A stretch of 64,000 nucleotides of DNA from Gemmobacter aquaticus (GTDB lineage Bacteria; Pseudomonadota; Alphaproteobacteria; Rhodobacterales; Rhodobacteraceae): contig NZ_VOAK01000011.1 of the NCBI RefSeq assembly GCF_007859075.1, positions 930,001 through 994,000 of the forward strand, written 5' to 3'. This document shows, piece by piece, positions 26,732-34,378 of this stretch; position 1 is the stretch's first letter, and every line of letters starts with the position of its first letter. A program made the position numbers and the translations under genes. A model generated the notes under the pieces. The model was not told the origin of the DNA. It made no database searches and saw nothing but the letters and a program-made list of their open reading frames with translations.

Positions 26732-28717
26732 TCAGATCAGATAGAGGTTCCAGGCGAAGGTCCCGCCTTCAAACGTCGCGATGGCGACGCCTGCGCCGCT
26801 GCCATTGCCATCCGCGTCGAAATAGAGGGTGCGCGAGGCCTGATCATAGACCCAGTGATCGCTGGCATCCTTGGCCGTGTTCATCGCACAATCCGCCATG
26901 GAAATCTTGCCCGTAGCCGAGCCGTAGCCAAAGGCCGAGCCTTCGAACTCTAACCGGTCTACCGTGGCGCTGAAGCCGCTGATCGTATCACCGCCATGCG
27001 CGCGTGCGACGAAGCGGAAGGTGTCGGCGCCACCACCACCTGCGAGGAAGTCTGCCCCGCCGCCGCCGATCAGGGTATCGGCGCCAGTGCCACCGATGAG
27101 GGTGTCCGCCGCAGCGGCACCGTCCAGCAGATCGTTTCCTGACGCGCCTTCCAGCCGGTCTATACCATTTCCGCCACGCAGGGTGTCGTGGTTGTATCCG
27201 CCCAGAAGGGTGTCGTTACCTGCGCCACCAACAAGCTGATCATCGCCATTTCCGCCGAGCACACGGTCGTTGCCGGCATCCCCTCGCAAAATGTCATTGT
27301 CGGCGAGGCCCGAAAGGGTGTCGTCGCCGGTGCCACCGAGGACGCTGTCCGCGCCGGCATCGCCATTCAGCACGTCGTTTCCGTCGCCACCGAGGATGCT
27401 ATCGTTGCCCGCGCCACCCGAAAGCGTGTCGTCGCCAGCGTCGCCAGAGAGCGTATCATCCCCGAGATTGCCGGAAAGCCGGTTAGCTTCGGCATCGCCG
27501 GTCAGGCTGTCATTGCCACTGCCGCCGATCAGAGCCTCGATCCCATCCATCGTGATGGAACCGGTTCCGATCGTCTGCGCGCCGGATTCGGCCAGTGACA
27601 GAATGAGATCAATGTCCCCTGAAAAGATAAAGGTATCAACGCCGCTGCCACCAAAGATGACATCGTTGCCGCCGCTCGCAACCAAGGTGTCGTTGCCCGC
27701 GCCACCCGAAAGCTCATCGTCGCCAAGGCCACCATCTAGCATGTTGTCGTTGGCATCGCCGGTCAGGGTGTCATTTCCGGCAGCGCCCACCAGAGCTTCG
27801 ATATCCGTCAGGGTGACATAGCCGTCGCTGACAGCCTGTGCGCCGCTAACGGCCAGCGACAAAACCAGCGCGTCATTGCCGCTGAATACCGCCTTGTCGA
27901 AGCCCGTACCGCCGTTCAGCACGTCATTTCCGCCGCCGCCCATCAGGGTGTCATTCCCGCGGCCGGCGAGAATGGTGTCATCGCCCAGTCCGCCGTTGAC
28001 GGAATCATGGTTGGTCACGGTCTCTGAGGTGTCAGAGAACAGGTCGTTCCCTTCGCCCAGATCAACGCTGCCGTTCAGCGTACCGGAGTTGATGAAGGAG
28101 TCGTCATTGTAGCCAAGGTTCACCGCACCATTGATGGTGCCACTGTTGGTGACCACATCCTTGCTGCCCCCGCCGCCGATGCCGGTTTCGCCGGTAATCG
28201 TGCCGGAATTCTCAATCTCGACCGTGCCGAAGCCGTAGGCGACCTCAAGCCCATATACGAGGCCGGTAATGCTGCCGCTGTTGGTGATAGAGGTGGTCCC
28301 GGTCTCGAAATTGACCATGGGGGCGCTGATATAGATCCCGGCGTTGGAGCCCCAAAGGGTGCCGGCATTGTCCACCGTGGAGTTCAGGCCGTCGATGATG
28401 ACGGCGTTGCTCAGCGGGTTCACTGGATTTGCCGTACTTGGCCCCGCGGTTACGACCCCCGTCGCGCTGATGATGACATGGGAAGTGCCTTGCACCCCAA
28501 GCAGTTTGACGCCGTCATCGTCTGCGATGACGGTACCGTGGACCGTGATCGTATGCGCGCCCTCAGGCTCATAAGAGTCAATCGCGTTCGATGTTTGAGA
28601 GCGAACGGTGACACCTTCTGGAACGATCAGATCGTAGTTGATGCCTTCGTACTGGGAGGGGTTGAGGTTATATGCCTCACCAACGACATCTCTATTTTCG
28701 GCAACAATAGTGGGCAT
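26732..28717 (-). CDS. Large RTX calcium-binding secreted protein
   Basis: A 661-residue protein without a signal peptide, expected to leave by a type I secretion system. Residues about 1-235 are a beta-solenoid-like region with repeated N-S-G-T-I/L-x-G units. Residues about 238-590 carry some 29 nonapeptide RTX units (GGxGxDxLx) in three blocks separated by spacers with LSLAxSGAQ. The C-terminal 90 residues match the M10 serralysin C-terminal domain (DTFRF, GDTISGF, LYFDADG). No protease HExxH motif is present, so it is probably an adhesin or surface-layer protein. Promoter and terminator are both visible; no secretion genes lie nearby. Confidence 0.9.
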   Translation of the reverse strand: MPTIVAENRDVVGEAYNLNPSQYEGINYDLIVPEGVTVRSQTSNAIDSYEPEGAHTITVHGTVIADDDGVKLLGVQGTSHVIISATGVVTAGPSTANPVNPLSNAVIIDGLNSTVDNAGTLWGSNAGIYISAPMVNFETGTTSITNSGSITGLVYGLEVAYGFGTVEIENSGTITGETGIGGGGSKDVVTNSGTINGAVNLGYNDDSFINSGTLNGSVDLGEGNDLFSDTSETVTNHDSVNGGLGDDTILAGRGNDTLMGGGGNDVLNGGTGFDKAVFSGNDALVLSLAVSGAQAVSDGYVTLTDIEALVGAAGNDTLTGDANDNMLDGGLGDDELSGGAGNDTLVASGGNDVIFGGSGVDTFIFSGDIDLILSLAESGAQTIGTGSITMDGIEALIGGSGNDSLTGDAEANRLSGNLGDDTLSGDAGDDTLSGGAGNDSILGGDGNDVLNGDAGADSVLGGTGDDTLSGLADNDILRGDAGNDRVLGGNGDDQLVGGAGNDTLLGGYNHDTLRGGNGIDRLEGASGNDLLDGAAAADTLIGGTGADTLIGGGGADFLAGGGGADTFRFVARAHGGDTISGFSATVDRLEFEGSAFGYGSATGKISMADCAMNTAKDASDHWVYDQASRTLYFDADGNGSGAGVAIATFEGGTFAWNLYLI

Positions 28718-28735
28718 TACTCAACTTCTCCGCAG

Positions 28736-28791
28736 ATTGTTTACAGATAATAAACAATTGAATTATATCGAAAAAGGATTCCGGGCGTCAC
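28736..28791 (-). promoter_or_regulatory. Promoter and overlapping dyad of the large RTX gene
   Basis: On the minus strand a perfect TATAAT lies at 28767-28762 with GTGACG 18 bases upstream (28791-28786). Just downstream of the -10, at 28736-28758, is a perfect 8-bp inverted repeat ATTGTTTA/TAAACAAT with a 7-base spacer. It covers the expected start site, so a repressor site or a 5' stem-loop is likely. The rest of the 294-base gap to fabD holds no gene; a weak plus-strand TTGCGC-N16-CTAATC at 28959-28986 could serve fabD. Confidence 0.6.
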
Positions 28792-29011
28792 CCCCCACGT
28801 TCTGCAATTCTGGCAGGATTTGGGCGCAAAGGTGGCAATTTCTTCATGTGCAGAGAGGCTTACCAGCACATGAACTTTTTGCGCGCGATTGATGCTTTCA
28901 CGTCAGGGTTGCGCGCAGGCTTGGCGCGGCGCGCCTGGCGTGAGAATCACCCCGACGATTGCGCGACCGGGCACTTCCGGCTAATCGGATGGAAACGACG
29001 TTGGAGGAAGC

Positions 29012-29941
29012 ATGACCCGCGCATTCGTATTTCCCGGCCAGGGCGCCCAGACCATCGGCATGGGCAAGGCGCTCGCCGAGGCCTATCCGGCAGCCCGGGC
29101 GGTGTTCGAGGAAGTGGATGAGGCGCTTGGCGAAAAGCTTTCGGCGCTGATCTGGGACGGCGATATCGCCGAGTTGACGCTGACACAGAACGCGCAGCCC
29201 GCGCTGATGGCAACCTCGATCGCCGCGCTGCGGGCACTCGAGACCGAGGGGCTGGGAATTGAGAACGCCTCTTTTGTTGCAGGCCACAGCCTTGGCGAAT
29301 ATTCTGCGCTCTGTGCGGCAGGCGCGCTGAAGCTGGACGATACGGCGCGGCTGCTGCGCATTCGCGGGCAGGCCATGCAAGAGGCTGTGCCGGTTGGGGT
29401 CGGTGCGATGGCAGCCCTGCTTGGGCTCGATTTCCAGGCGGCGACCGAGGTTGCCGCCGAGGCGGCGCAGGGCGAGGTCTGCCAGGCGGCCAACGACAAT
29501 GACCCGGCGCAAGTCGTCGTCTCTGGCCACAAGGCGGCGGTGGAGCGCGCGCTGGAGATCGCCAAGGCGCGCGGCGCCAAGCGTGCACTCTTGCTGCCGG
29601 TGAGCGCGCCTTTCCATTGCGCGCTGATGCAGCCCGCGGCACATGTGATGGCCGAGGCGCTGGCTGCGGTGAATATCGAAAACCCCGTGGTGCCCGTTGT
29701 CGTGAACGTGCGCGCCGAGGCGGTGATGGAGGCCGACCGGATTCGTGATCTTCTGGTGGCGCAGGTGACGGGGTCCGTGCGCTGGCGCGAATCCGTCTTG
29801 TGGATGGAACAGGCTGGCGTGACCGAGTTCTGGGAGATCGGGGCGGGCAAGGCGCTGTCGGGCATGATCAAGCGCATTGCGAAAGAGGCCTCGACCCGCG
29901 CCATCGGCACGCCAGAGGACATACTGGCTGCGAAGGGTTGA
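29012..29941 (+). CDS. fabD: Malonyl-CoA:ACP transacylase
   Basis: Moves malonyl from CoA to acyl carrier protein for fatty-acid elongation. The 309-residue protein has the FPGQGAQ start motif, the nucleophile Ser93 in GHSLGEYSAL, and the active-site His in VSAPFHCALM near residue 203. Length is normal. GGAGGAAG lies just upstream of the ATG. First gene of the fabD-fabG-acpP-fabF series. Confidence 0.97.
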   Translation: MTRAFVFPGQGAQTIGMGKALAEAYPAARAVFEEVDEALGEKLSALIWDGDIAELTLTQNAQPALMATSIAALRALETEGLGIENASFVAGHSLGEYSALCAAGALKLDDTARLLRIRGQAMQEAVPVGVGAMAALLGLDFQAATEVAAEAAQGEVCQAANDNDPAQVVVSGHKAAVERALEIAKARGAKRALLLPVSAPFHCALMQPAAHVMAEALAAVNIENPVVPVVVNVRAEAVMEADRIRDLLVAQVTGSVRWRESVLWMEQAGVTEFWEIGAGKALSGMIKRIAKEASTRAIGTPEDILAAKG

Positions 29942-29949
29942 AGCGTTGA

Positions 29950-30016
29950 GGGGGGCTGTCTGCCCCCCACGGCCTGCGGCCGTCCCCCCGAGGATATTTT
30001 TGAAAAGAAGAAGGCC
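29950..30016 (+). repeat. Composite intergenic repeat, copy 3 (fabD-fabG gap)
   Basis: Starting 9 bases after the fabD stop: GGGGGGC/GCCCCCC around tgtct (29950-29968), ACGGCC/GGCCGT around tgc (29969-29983), then the core CCCCCCGAGGATATTT from 29984, running through GAAAAGAAGAAGG to 30016. The order hairpin, hairpin, core matches copies 1 and 5. Confidence 0.85.
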
Positions 30017-30044
30017 CTTTGGGCTGTCGAAAGAAGGAAGTGCC

Positions 30045-30782
30045 ATGTTTGATCTTACGGGCAAGAACGCGCTGGTGACTGGCGCCTCTGGCGGGATCGG
30101 GGGCGAGATCGCCCGTGCGCTGCACAAGGCGGGGGCGGTGGTCACTCTGTCGGGAACGCGGATTGCTCCGCTTGAGGCGCTGGCGGCCGAACTGGGCGAG
30201 CGTGCGCATGTGGCGACCTGCGATCTGTCGGATGCGGCAAGCGTCGAGGCGCTGCCGAAACTGGCCGCCGAGAAGATGGGATCGGTGGATGTGCTGGTGA
30301 ATAACGCGGGCATCACGCGCGACAACCTGTTCATGCGCATGTCGGATGATGAATGGCAGTCGGTCATCGATGTGAACCTGACCTCTACCTTCCGTCTGTG
30401 CCGGGGTGTCTTGCGTGGCATGATGAAGGCCCGCTGGGGCCGGATCGTGAACATCAGCTCGGTGGTCGGAGCCACGGGCAATCCGGGACAGGGCAACTAT
30501 GCCGCTTCCAAGGCGGGCATGGTGGGTATGTCGAAATCGCTGGCCGCTGAAGTGGCGAGCCGGGGAATCACCGTGAACTGCGTGGCTCCCGGTTTCATCA
30601 CCACCGCGATGACCGACAAGCTGAACGATGAGCAGAAAGCGCGCATCCTGACGCAGGTGCCGGCGGGCCGGATGGGCGATGCGGGCGAGATCGCTGCAGC
30701 CGTTCTGTACCTTGCGAGCCCCGAGGCAGGCTATGTCACCGGCACCACGCTGCATGTGAATGGCGGCATGGCGATGATCTGA
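30045..30782 (+). CDS. fabG: 3-oxoacyl-ACP reductase
   Basis: The first reductive step of each fatty-acid elongation round, NADPH-dependent. The 245-residue SDR has the cofactor motif TGASGGIGG at 12-20, NNAG at 86-89 and the catalytic Ser138/139, Tyr152 and Lys156. The start at 30045 follows GAAGGAAG; the upstream frame runs through a repeat and is not coding. It sits between fabD and acpP. Confidence 0.97.
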   Translation: MFDLTGKNALVTGASGGIGGEIARALHKAGAVVTLSGTRIAPLEALAAELGERAHVATCDLSDAASVEALPKLAAEKMGSVDVLVNNAGITRDNLFMRMSDDEWQSVIDVNLTSTFRLCRGVLRGMMKARWGRIVNISSVVGATGNPGQGNYAASKAGMVGMSKSLAAEVASRGITVNCVAPGFITTAMTDKLNDEQKARILTQVPAGRMGDAGEIAAAVLYLASPEAGYVTGTTLHVNGGMAMI

Positions 30783-30806
30783 GCCGGCCGCGGCTTTGGA
30801 AAGCGT

Positions 30807-30835
30807 TTGCCAAGGCAAAGTCCGCTTGCTATAGC
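30807..30835 (+). promoter_or_regulatory. acpP promoter
   Basis: TTGCCA (30807-30812), a 17-base spacer and TATAGC (30830-30835) form a good sigma-70-type promoter. It implies a leader of about 120 bases before acpP, rich in GC and able to fold (CCCTGCC and GGCAGGG arms). This gives the abundant carrier protein its own transcription apart from fabDG. Confidence 0.7.
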
Positions 30836-30960
30836 CGCGAACGGAACCACCGAAGTCGAAAGGCTTTGGGCCCTGCCATTGGCGGGTCATAACAGCCGAG
30901 GGGCCAACCCGAGGCAGGGACACCAGACCGGGGGCCACCCCGCAACGATGAGGAAGTGAC

Positions 30961-31194
30961 ATGAGCGACATCGCAGATCGCGTGAAGAAGATCGTCGTCG
31001 AGCATCTCGGCGTCGAAGAGGACAAGGTGACCGAGAGCGCCTCGTTCATCGACGATCTGGGCGCTGACAGCCTTGATACCGTCGAGCTGGTGATGGCTTT
31101 CGAAGAAGAGTTCGGTATCGAGATCCCGGACGACGCTGCCGAAACCATCCAGACCTTCGGTGACGCGGTCAAGTTCATCTCGGGCGCTGTGTGA
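30961..31194 (+). CDS. acpP: Acyl carrier protein
   Basis: A 77-residue acidic carrier of growing acyl chains. The phosphopantetheine attachment Ser37 is in [10 protein letters not shown]. Helices and length are standard. GAGGAAG lies just upstream. It has its own promoter and is followed by an intrinsic terminator, so it is probably made mainly as a short message. Confidence 0.98.
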   Translation: MSDIADRVKKIVVEHLGVEEDKVTESASFIDDLGADSLDTVELVMAFEEEFGIEIPDDAAETIQTFGDAVKFISGAV

Positions 31195-31234
31195 TCCTGT
31201 TGTGATCGCACCCTCCCTTGAGGGAATCGTGAAG

Positions 31235-31259
31235 GGCCTCCGGTTTTCGGGGGCCTTTT
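31235..31259 (+). terminator. acpP intrinsic terminator
   Basis: GGCCTCCG (31235-31242) pairs with CGGGGGCC (31248-31255) with one G-T pair and a 5-base loop, followed by TTTTGCTTTT. It lies 40 bases after the acpP stop. A possible fabF promoter, TTGCCT-N17-TATCTA, follows at 31301-31329. Confidence 0.85.
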
Positions 31260-31378
31260 GCTTTTCAGGCGGTTGGATGCCGGCAAGGTGGCCGGGATTG
31301 TTGCCTAAGCGGCACCCACCGTATATCTAGCTTCGGGATTATCTGGCCCTTGGGGGCGGTTGCAGGAAGGAAGAACGG

Positions 31379-32641
31379 ATGCGTCGCGTAGTTGTCACGG
31401 GTCTGGGCATGGTCACTCCGCTGGCATGTGGGGTGGAGGAAACCTGGAGCCGCCTGATCGCCGGCCAGTCGGGGGCAGGGCCGATCACACGCTTTGACAC
31501 CACCAATGTCGTGACGAAGTACGCCTGCGAGATCCCGTTTGGCGACGGCAGCGACGGTACCTTCAACCCGGATGACTGGATGGAGGCAAAAGAGCGCCGC
31601 AAGGTCGACGACTTCATCCTCTACGGGATGGCCGCAGCGGTGCAGGCCGTGAAGGACGCGGGCTGGGAGCCCGAGGACGAGGAAAGCCGCCTGCGCACCG
31701 GTGTCATGATCGGTTCGGGCATCGGCGGGTTGTCCACGATTGCCGAGACGGCGGTTCTGATCAAGGAAAAGGGCCCCAAGCGGGTTTCGCCCTTCTTCAT
31801 TCCCGGCTCACTCATCAACCTGGTCTCGGGTCAGGTCAGCATCCGCTTTGGCTTCAAGGGGCCGAACCATGCGGTTGTGACGGCCTGTTCGACTGGTGCG
31901 CATGCGATTGGCGATGCGGCGCGGTTGATCATGCTGGGCGATGCGGATGTGATGGTTGCAGGTGGCGCAGAGGCCCCGATCAGCGAGATCGGCATTGCGG
32001 GCTTCAATGCCTGCAAGGCGCTGTCCACCAAGCGCGCGGACGAGCCGCAGAAGGCCAGCCGCCCCTATGACAATGACCGCGATGGTTTCGTGATGGGCGA
32101 GGGCGCCGGGATTGTCGTGCTGGAGGAATACGAACACGCCAAGGCGCGCGGTGCGAAGATCTATGCCGAGGTACTGGGGTATGGCCTGTCGGGCGACGCC
32201 TATCACATTACTGCTCCATCCGAGGATGGCGACGGGGGCTATCGCAGCATGCAGGCCGCTTTGAAGCGCGCAGGTATCACGCCCGATCAGGTGGATTACA
32301 TCAACGCGCATGGCACCTCGACGATGGCGGACACGATCGAGCTTGGCGCGGTCGAGCGTCTGATGGGGGATGCGGCAGCCAAGGCGACCATGTCCTCCAC
32401 CAAGTCGAGCATCGGCCACCTGCTGGGTGCGGCTGGCGCGGTTGAGGCGATCTTCTGCGTTCTGGCAATTCGCGATCAGGTGGCGCCGCCCACGATCAAC
32501 CTTGATAATCCGGCAATCGAGCCGAAGCTCGATCTGGCCCCGAACAAGGCCGTGAAGCGCAAGATCGACGTGGCGCTGTCGAATTCGTTTGGCTTCGGGG
32601 GCACCAACGCAAGCCTTGTTCTTGGCAAGGTGCGCGGCTGA
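31379..32641 (+). CDS. fabF: 3-oxoacyl-ACP synthase II
   Basis: Condensing enzyme of fatty-acid elongation. The 420 residues contain the nucleophile Cys170 in VVTACSTGAHAIGDA and the two active-site histidines in NAHGTSTMADTIE and SSIGHLLGAAGA. Length is normal. GGAAGG precedes the ATG. Its stop shares one base with the mltG start (TGATG). Confidence 0.97.
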   Translation: MRRVVVTGLGMVTPLACGVEETWSRLIAGQSGAGPITRFDTTNVVTKYACEIPFGDGSDGTFNPDDWMEAKERRKVDDFILYGMAAAVQAVKDAGWEPEDEESRLRTGVMIGSGIGGLSTIAETAVLIKEKGPKRVSPFFIPGSLINLVSGQVSIRFGFKGPNHAVVTACSTGAHAIGDAARLIMLGDADVMVAGGAEAPISEIGIAGFNACKALSTKRADEPQKASRPYDNDRDGFVMGEGAGIVVLEEYEHAKARGAKIYAEVLGYGLSGDAYHITAPSEDGDGGYRSMQAALKRAGITPDQVDYINAHGTSTMADTIELGAVERLMGDAAAKATMSSTKSSIGHLLGAAGAVEAIFCVLAIRDQVAPPTINLDNPAIEPKLDLAPNKAVKRKIDVALSNSFGFGGTNASLVLGKVRG

Positions 32642-33819
32642 TGTGGCGCTCGGTCGCCTCGAACGCGTTGACGCTGTTCATCGTGCTGCTGATTGCTGCC
32701 GCCGGGCTGCTGGCATGGGGGCGTCATCAGTACTCGGGCCCCGGACCTTTGTCGGCGGCCGTTTGCGTCAAGGTGGATCGGGGCGCTACGCTCAGTCAGG
32801 TTAGCCAGAACCTTGCCGCGAAGGGCGCGATCTCGGACGCCCGCATATTCCGCATCGGTGCGGATTATTCAGGCAAGGCCAAGGGGCTGAAATATGGGTC
32901 TTACCTTGTGCCTGCAGGCGCATCGATGGCCGAGATCGTCGATCTGCTGACGGCAGGCGGCGCCTCGACCTGCGGACGTGAGGTGAACTATCGCATTGGT
33001 GTTGCCAAGGCAGAGATCGTTTTGCGCGAGACCGATCCGGCGACCAACTCGCTGGTCGAAGTGGTGAAGTTCGATCCGGCCGGAGAGGTGCCTGCTGTCT
33101 ATACCGAGGCGAAAGAGGCTGGCGATCTGCGCTGGCAGATTACCTTGGCCGAGGGCGTGACAAGCTGGCAGGTGGTCAATGCGCTGAAGCAGGCGGACTT
33201 CCTGTCAGGCGAGGTTGCCGAGGTGCCCGCAGAGGGCAGTCTTGCGCCTGACGCCTACGATGTGGATGCCAACGAGGATCGCGGCTCGCTGCTGGCCAAG
33301 ATGCAAGCCAAGCAGAAGGCGATCATCGAAGAGTTGTGGCCGCTGCGCGCTGAAGGTCTGCCCTATGACACGCCGGAAGAGGCGATGGTCATGGCATCCA
33401 TTGTCGAGAAGGAAACCGGCATTGCGGCGGAGCGCCCGATGGTGGCGAGCGTCTTCGTCAACCGGTTGCGCGAGGGGATGAAGCTGCAAACCGACCCGAC
33501 GGTGATCTATGGCATCACCAAGGGCGAGGGTGTGCTGGGACGCGGTCTGCGCGCCAGTGAACTGCGTCGCGCGACGCCCTACAACACCTATCTGATCGAG
33601 GGCCTGCCACCCGGGCCGATTGCGAACCCGGGCCGGCTGTCGATCGAGGCGACATTGCATCCTGCGTCGAGCGATTACCTCTACTTCGTTGCGGATGGCA
33701 CGGGCGGGCACGTCTTTGCCAAGACGCTTGCCGAGCACAACCAGAATGTTGCGAAGTGGCGAGAGATAGAGGCGCAGCAGCGCGAACAGCAAAACGCCCC
33801 TGAAGGCGGCGGGAACTGA
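32641..33819 (+). CDS. mltG: Endolytic murein transglycosylase MltG
   Basis: A 392-residue inner-membrane enzyme that cuts nascent glycan strands and sets peptidoglycan chain length. One N-terminal helix (about residues 8-26) anchors it; the YceG domain shows VMASIVEKETGIAAERPMVA with the catalytic Glu, then FVNRLREGMKLQTDPTVIYG and the closing YLYFVADGTGGHVFAKTLAEHN. The acpP-fabF-mltG order is usual in this group. It ends 230 bases before GTA g1. Confidence 0.96.
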   Translation: MWRSVASNALTLFIVLLIAAAGLLAWGRHQYSGPGPLSAAVCVKVDRGATLSQVSQNLAAKGAISDARIFRIGADYSGKAKGLKYGSYLVPAGASMAEIVDLLTAGGASTCGREVNYRIGVAKAEIVLRETDPATNSLVEVVKFDPAGEVPAVYTEAKEAGDLRWQITLAEGVTSWQVVNALKQADFLSGEVAEVPAEGSLAPDAYDVDANEDRGSLLAKMQAKQKAIIEELWPLRAEGLPYDTPEEAMVMASIVEKETGIAAERPMVASVFVNRLREGMKLQTDPTVIYGITKGEGVLGRGLRASELRRATPYNTYLIEGLPPGPIANPGRLSIEATLHPASSDYLYFVADGTGGHVFAKTLAEHNQNVAKWREIEAQQREQQNAPEGGGN

Positions 33820-33824
33820 GATAC

Positions 33825-33843
33825 GGGGGGCCACTGGCCCCCC
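33825..33843 (+). terminator. Hairpin just after mltG
   Basis: GGGGGGCC (33825-33832) and GGCCCCCC (33836-33843) form a perfect 8-bp stem with a 3-base loop, 5 bases after the mltG stop. No T-run follows. It probably defines the 3' end of the fabF-mltG message. Confidence 0.6.
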
Positions 33844-33889
33844 GATCCGTTTCTGGGTGTTGCGCGGACTGTCTTTGTGCGTTCGTTCT

Positions 33890-33945
33890 GTTAGTATATT
33901 GAAAATAATAAACTATTTGACTTTTGGCATCGCTGCGTGTAGTGG
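33890..33945 (+). promoter_or_regulatory. AT-rich candidate GTA promoter region
   Basis: A conspicuous AT-rich patch in otherwise GC-rich DNA, with TATATT (33895-33900), AATAATAAACTATT and TTGACT (33917-33922). No single -35/-10 pair is convincing: TTGACT would need a poor -10 such as TAGTGG at 33940-33945. RcGTA transcription in R. capsulatus depends on the activator GafA, so a weak core promoter would be expected. This is the only promoter-like stretch between mltG and g1. Confidence 0.4.
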
Positions 33946-33970
33946 TGGGCCATGCTAGAAGAAAATGATG

Positions 33971-34010
33971 AGCGACGGACCCAGGGGGCACCTGGGACCG
34001 TCGCTTTTTT
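33971..34010 (+). terminator. Strong intrinsic terminator or attenuator in the GTA leader
   Basis: AGCGACGGACCCAGG (33971-33985) pairs with CCTGGGACCGTCGCT (33991-34005) over 14 of 15 positions with one A-A mismatch and a 5-base loop, followed by six Ts (34005-34010). It ends 38 bases before the chosen g1 start. A 44-codon open frame (ATG at 33952, stop at 34084) runs through it, and the long in-frame version of g1 (ATG at 33965) would also cover it. Confidence 0.85.
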
Positions 34011-34048
34011 CGTTTCACTCGTGCGGAGGCATGAGAGGCAGCAACGGG

Positions 34049-34378
34049 ATGGGAATGAAACCGCAAGGTGGGGACGACGGGCCTGAGGCTTTGCTGAAGG
34101 CGTCTGAGGAACTTTACAGGGATGTGGCTCTGGAACTGGCCGCGGCAACGGAACGGCTGCGGCAAGGAGACTTGGGAGAGGTCAAGGCCGCTGTGCAGGC
34201 GGCAAAGGACCTTCGTGTCGCATTCCAGTTGGTGATGGATGAAAGGACCAGAGTTGACAAACTCCGCAAACAGGTTGCCGGGGCTGGCGGCGGCGCCGGA
34301 GAGTTGGACTTCGCCGCAGCCCGGGCTGAGATCGGGCGCCGCCTGGCTTGCCTGCGCGCCGCAGGACCAGGTGGATGA
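34049..34378 (+). CDS. g1: GTA small terminase subunit (g1)
   Basis: A 109-residue helical protein (GPEALLKASEELYRDVALELAAATERL, here described by position 13-39, then a Lys/Arg-rich helix near 55-75). In RcGTA g1 encodes the small terminase that hands host DNA to the large terminase without sequence specificity. Start choice is uncertain: 34049 has GAGAGG about 10 bases upstream; 34031 has GGAGG too close; 34055 is also in frame; 33965 would place a terminator hairpin inside the gene. Its end overlaps g2. Confidence 0.75.
   Translation: MGMKPQGGDDGPEALLKASEELYRDVALELAAATERLRQGDLGEVKAAVQAAKDLRVAFQLVMDERTRVDKLRKQVAGAGGGAGELDFAAARAEIGRRLACLRAAGPGG

Noticed and set aside
27000-28000. RTX coding region as a DNA tandem-repeat array
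   Set aside because: The periodicity comes from nonapeptide repeats in protein; the DNA units are too diverged to be a separate repeat feature.
28898-31286. Long minus-strand ORFs opposite fabD, fabG and acpP
   Set aside because: They run through conserved fatty-acid genes on the other strand and have no recognisable domain.
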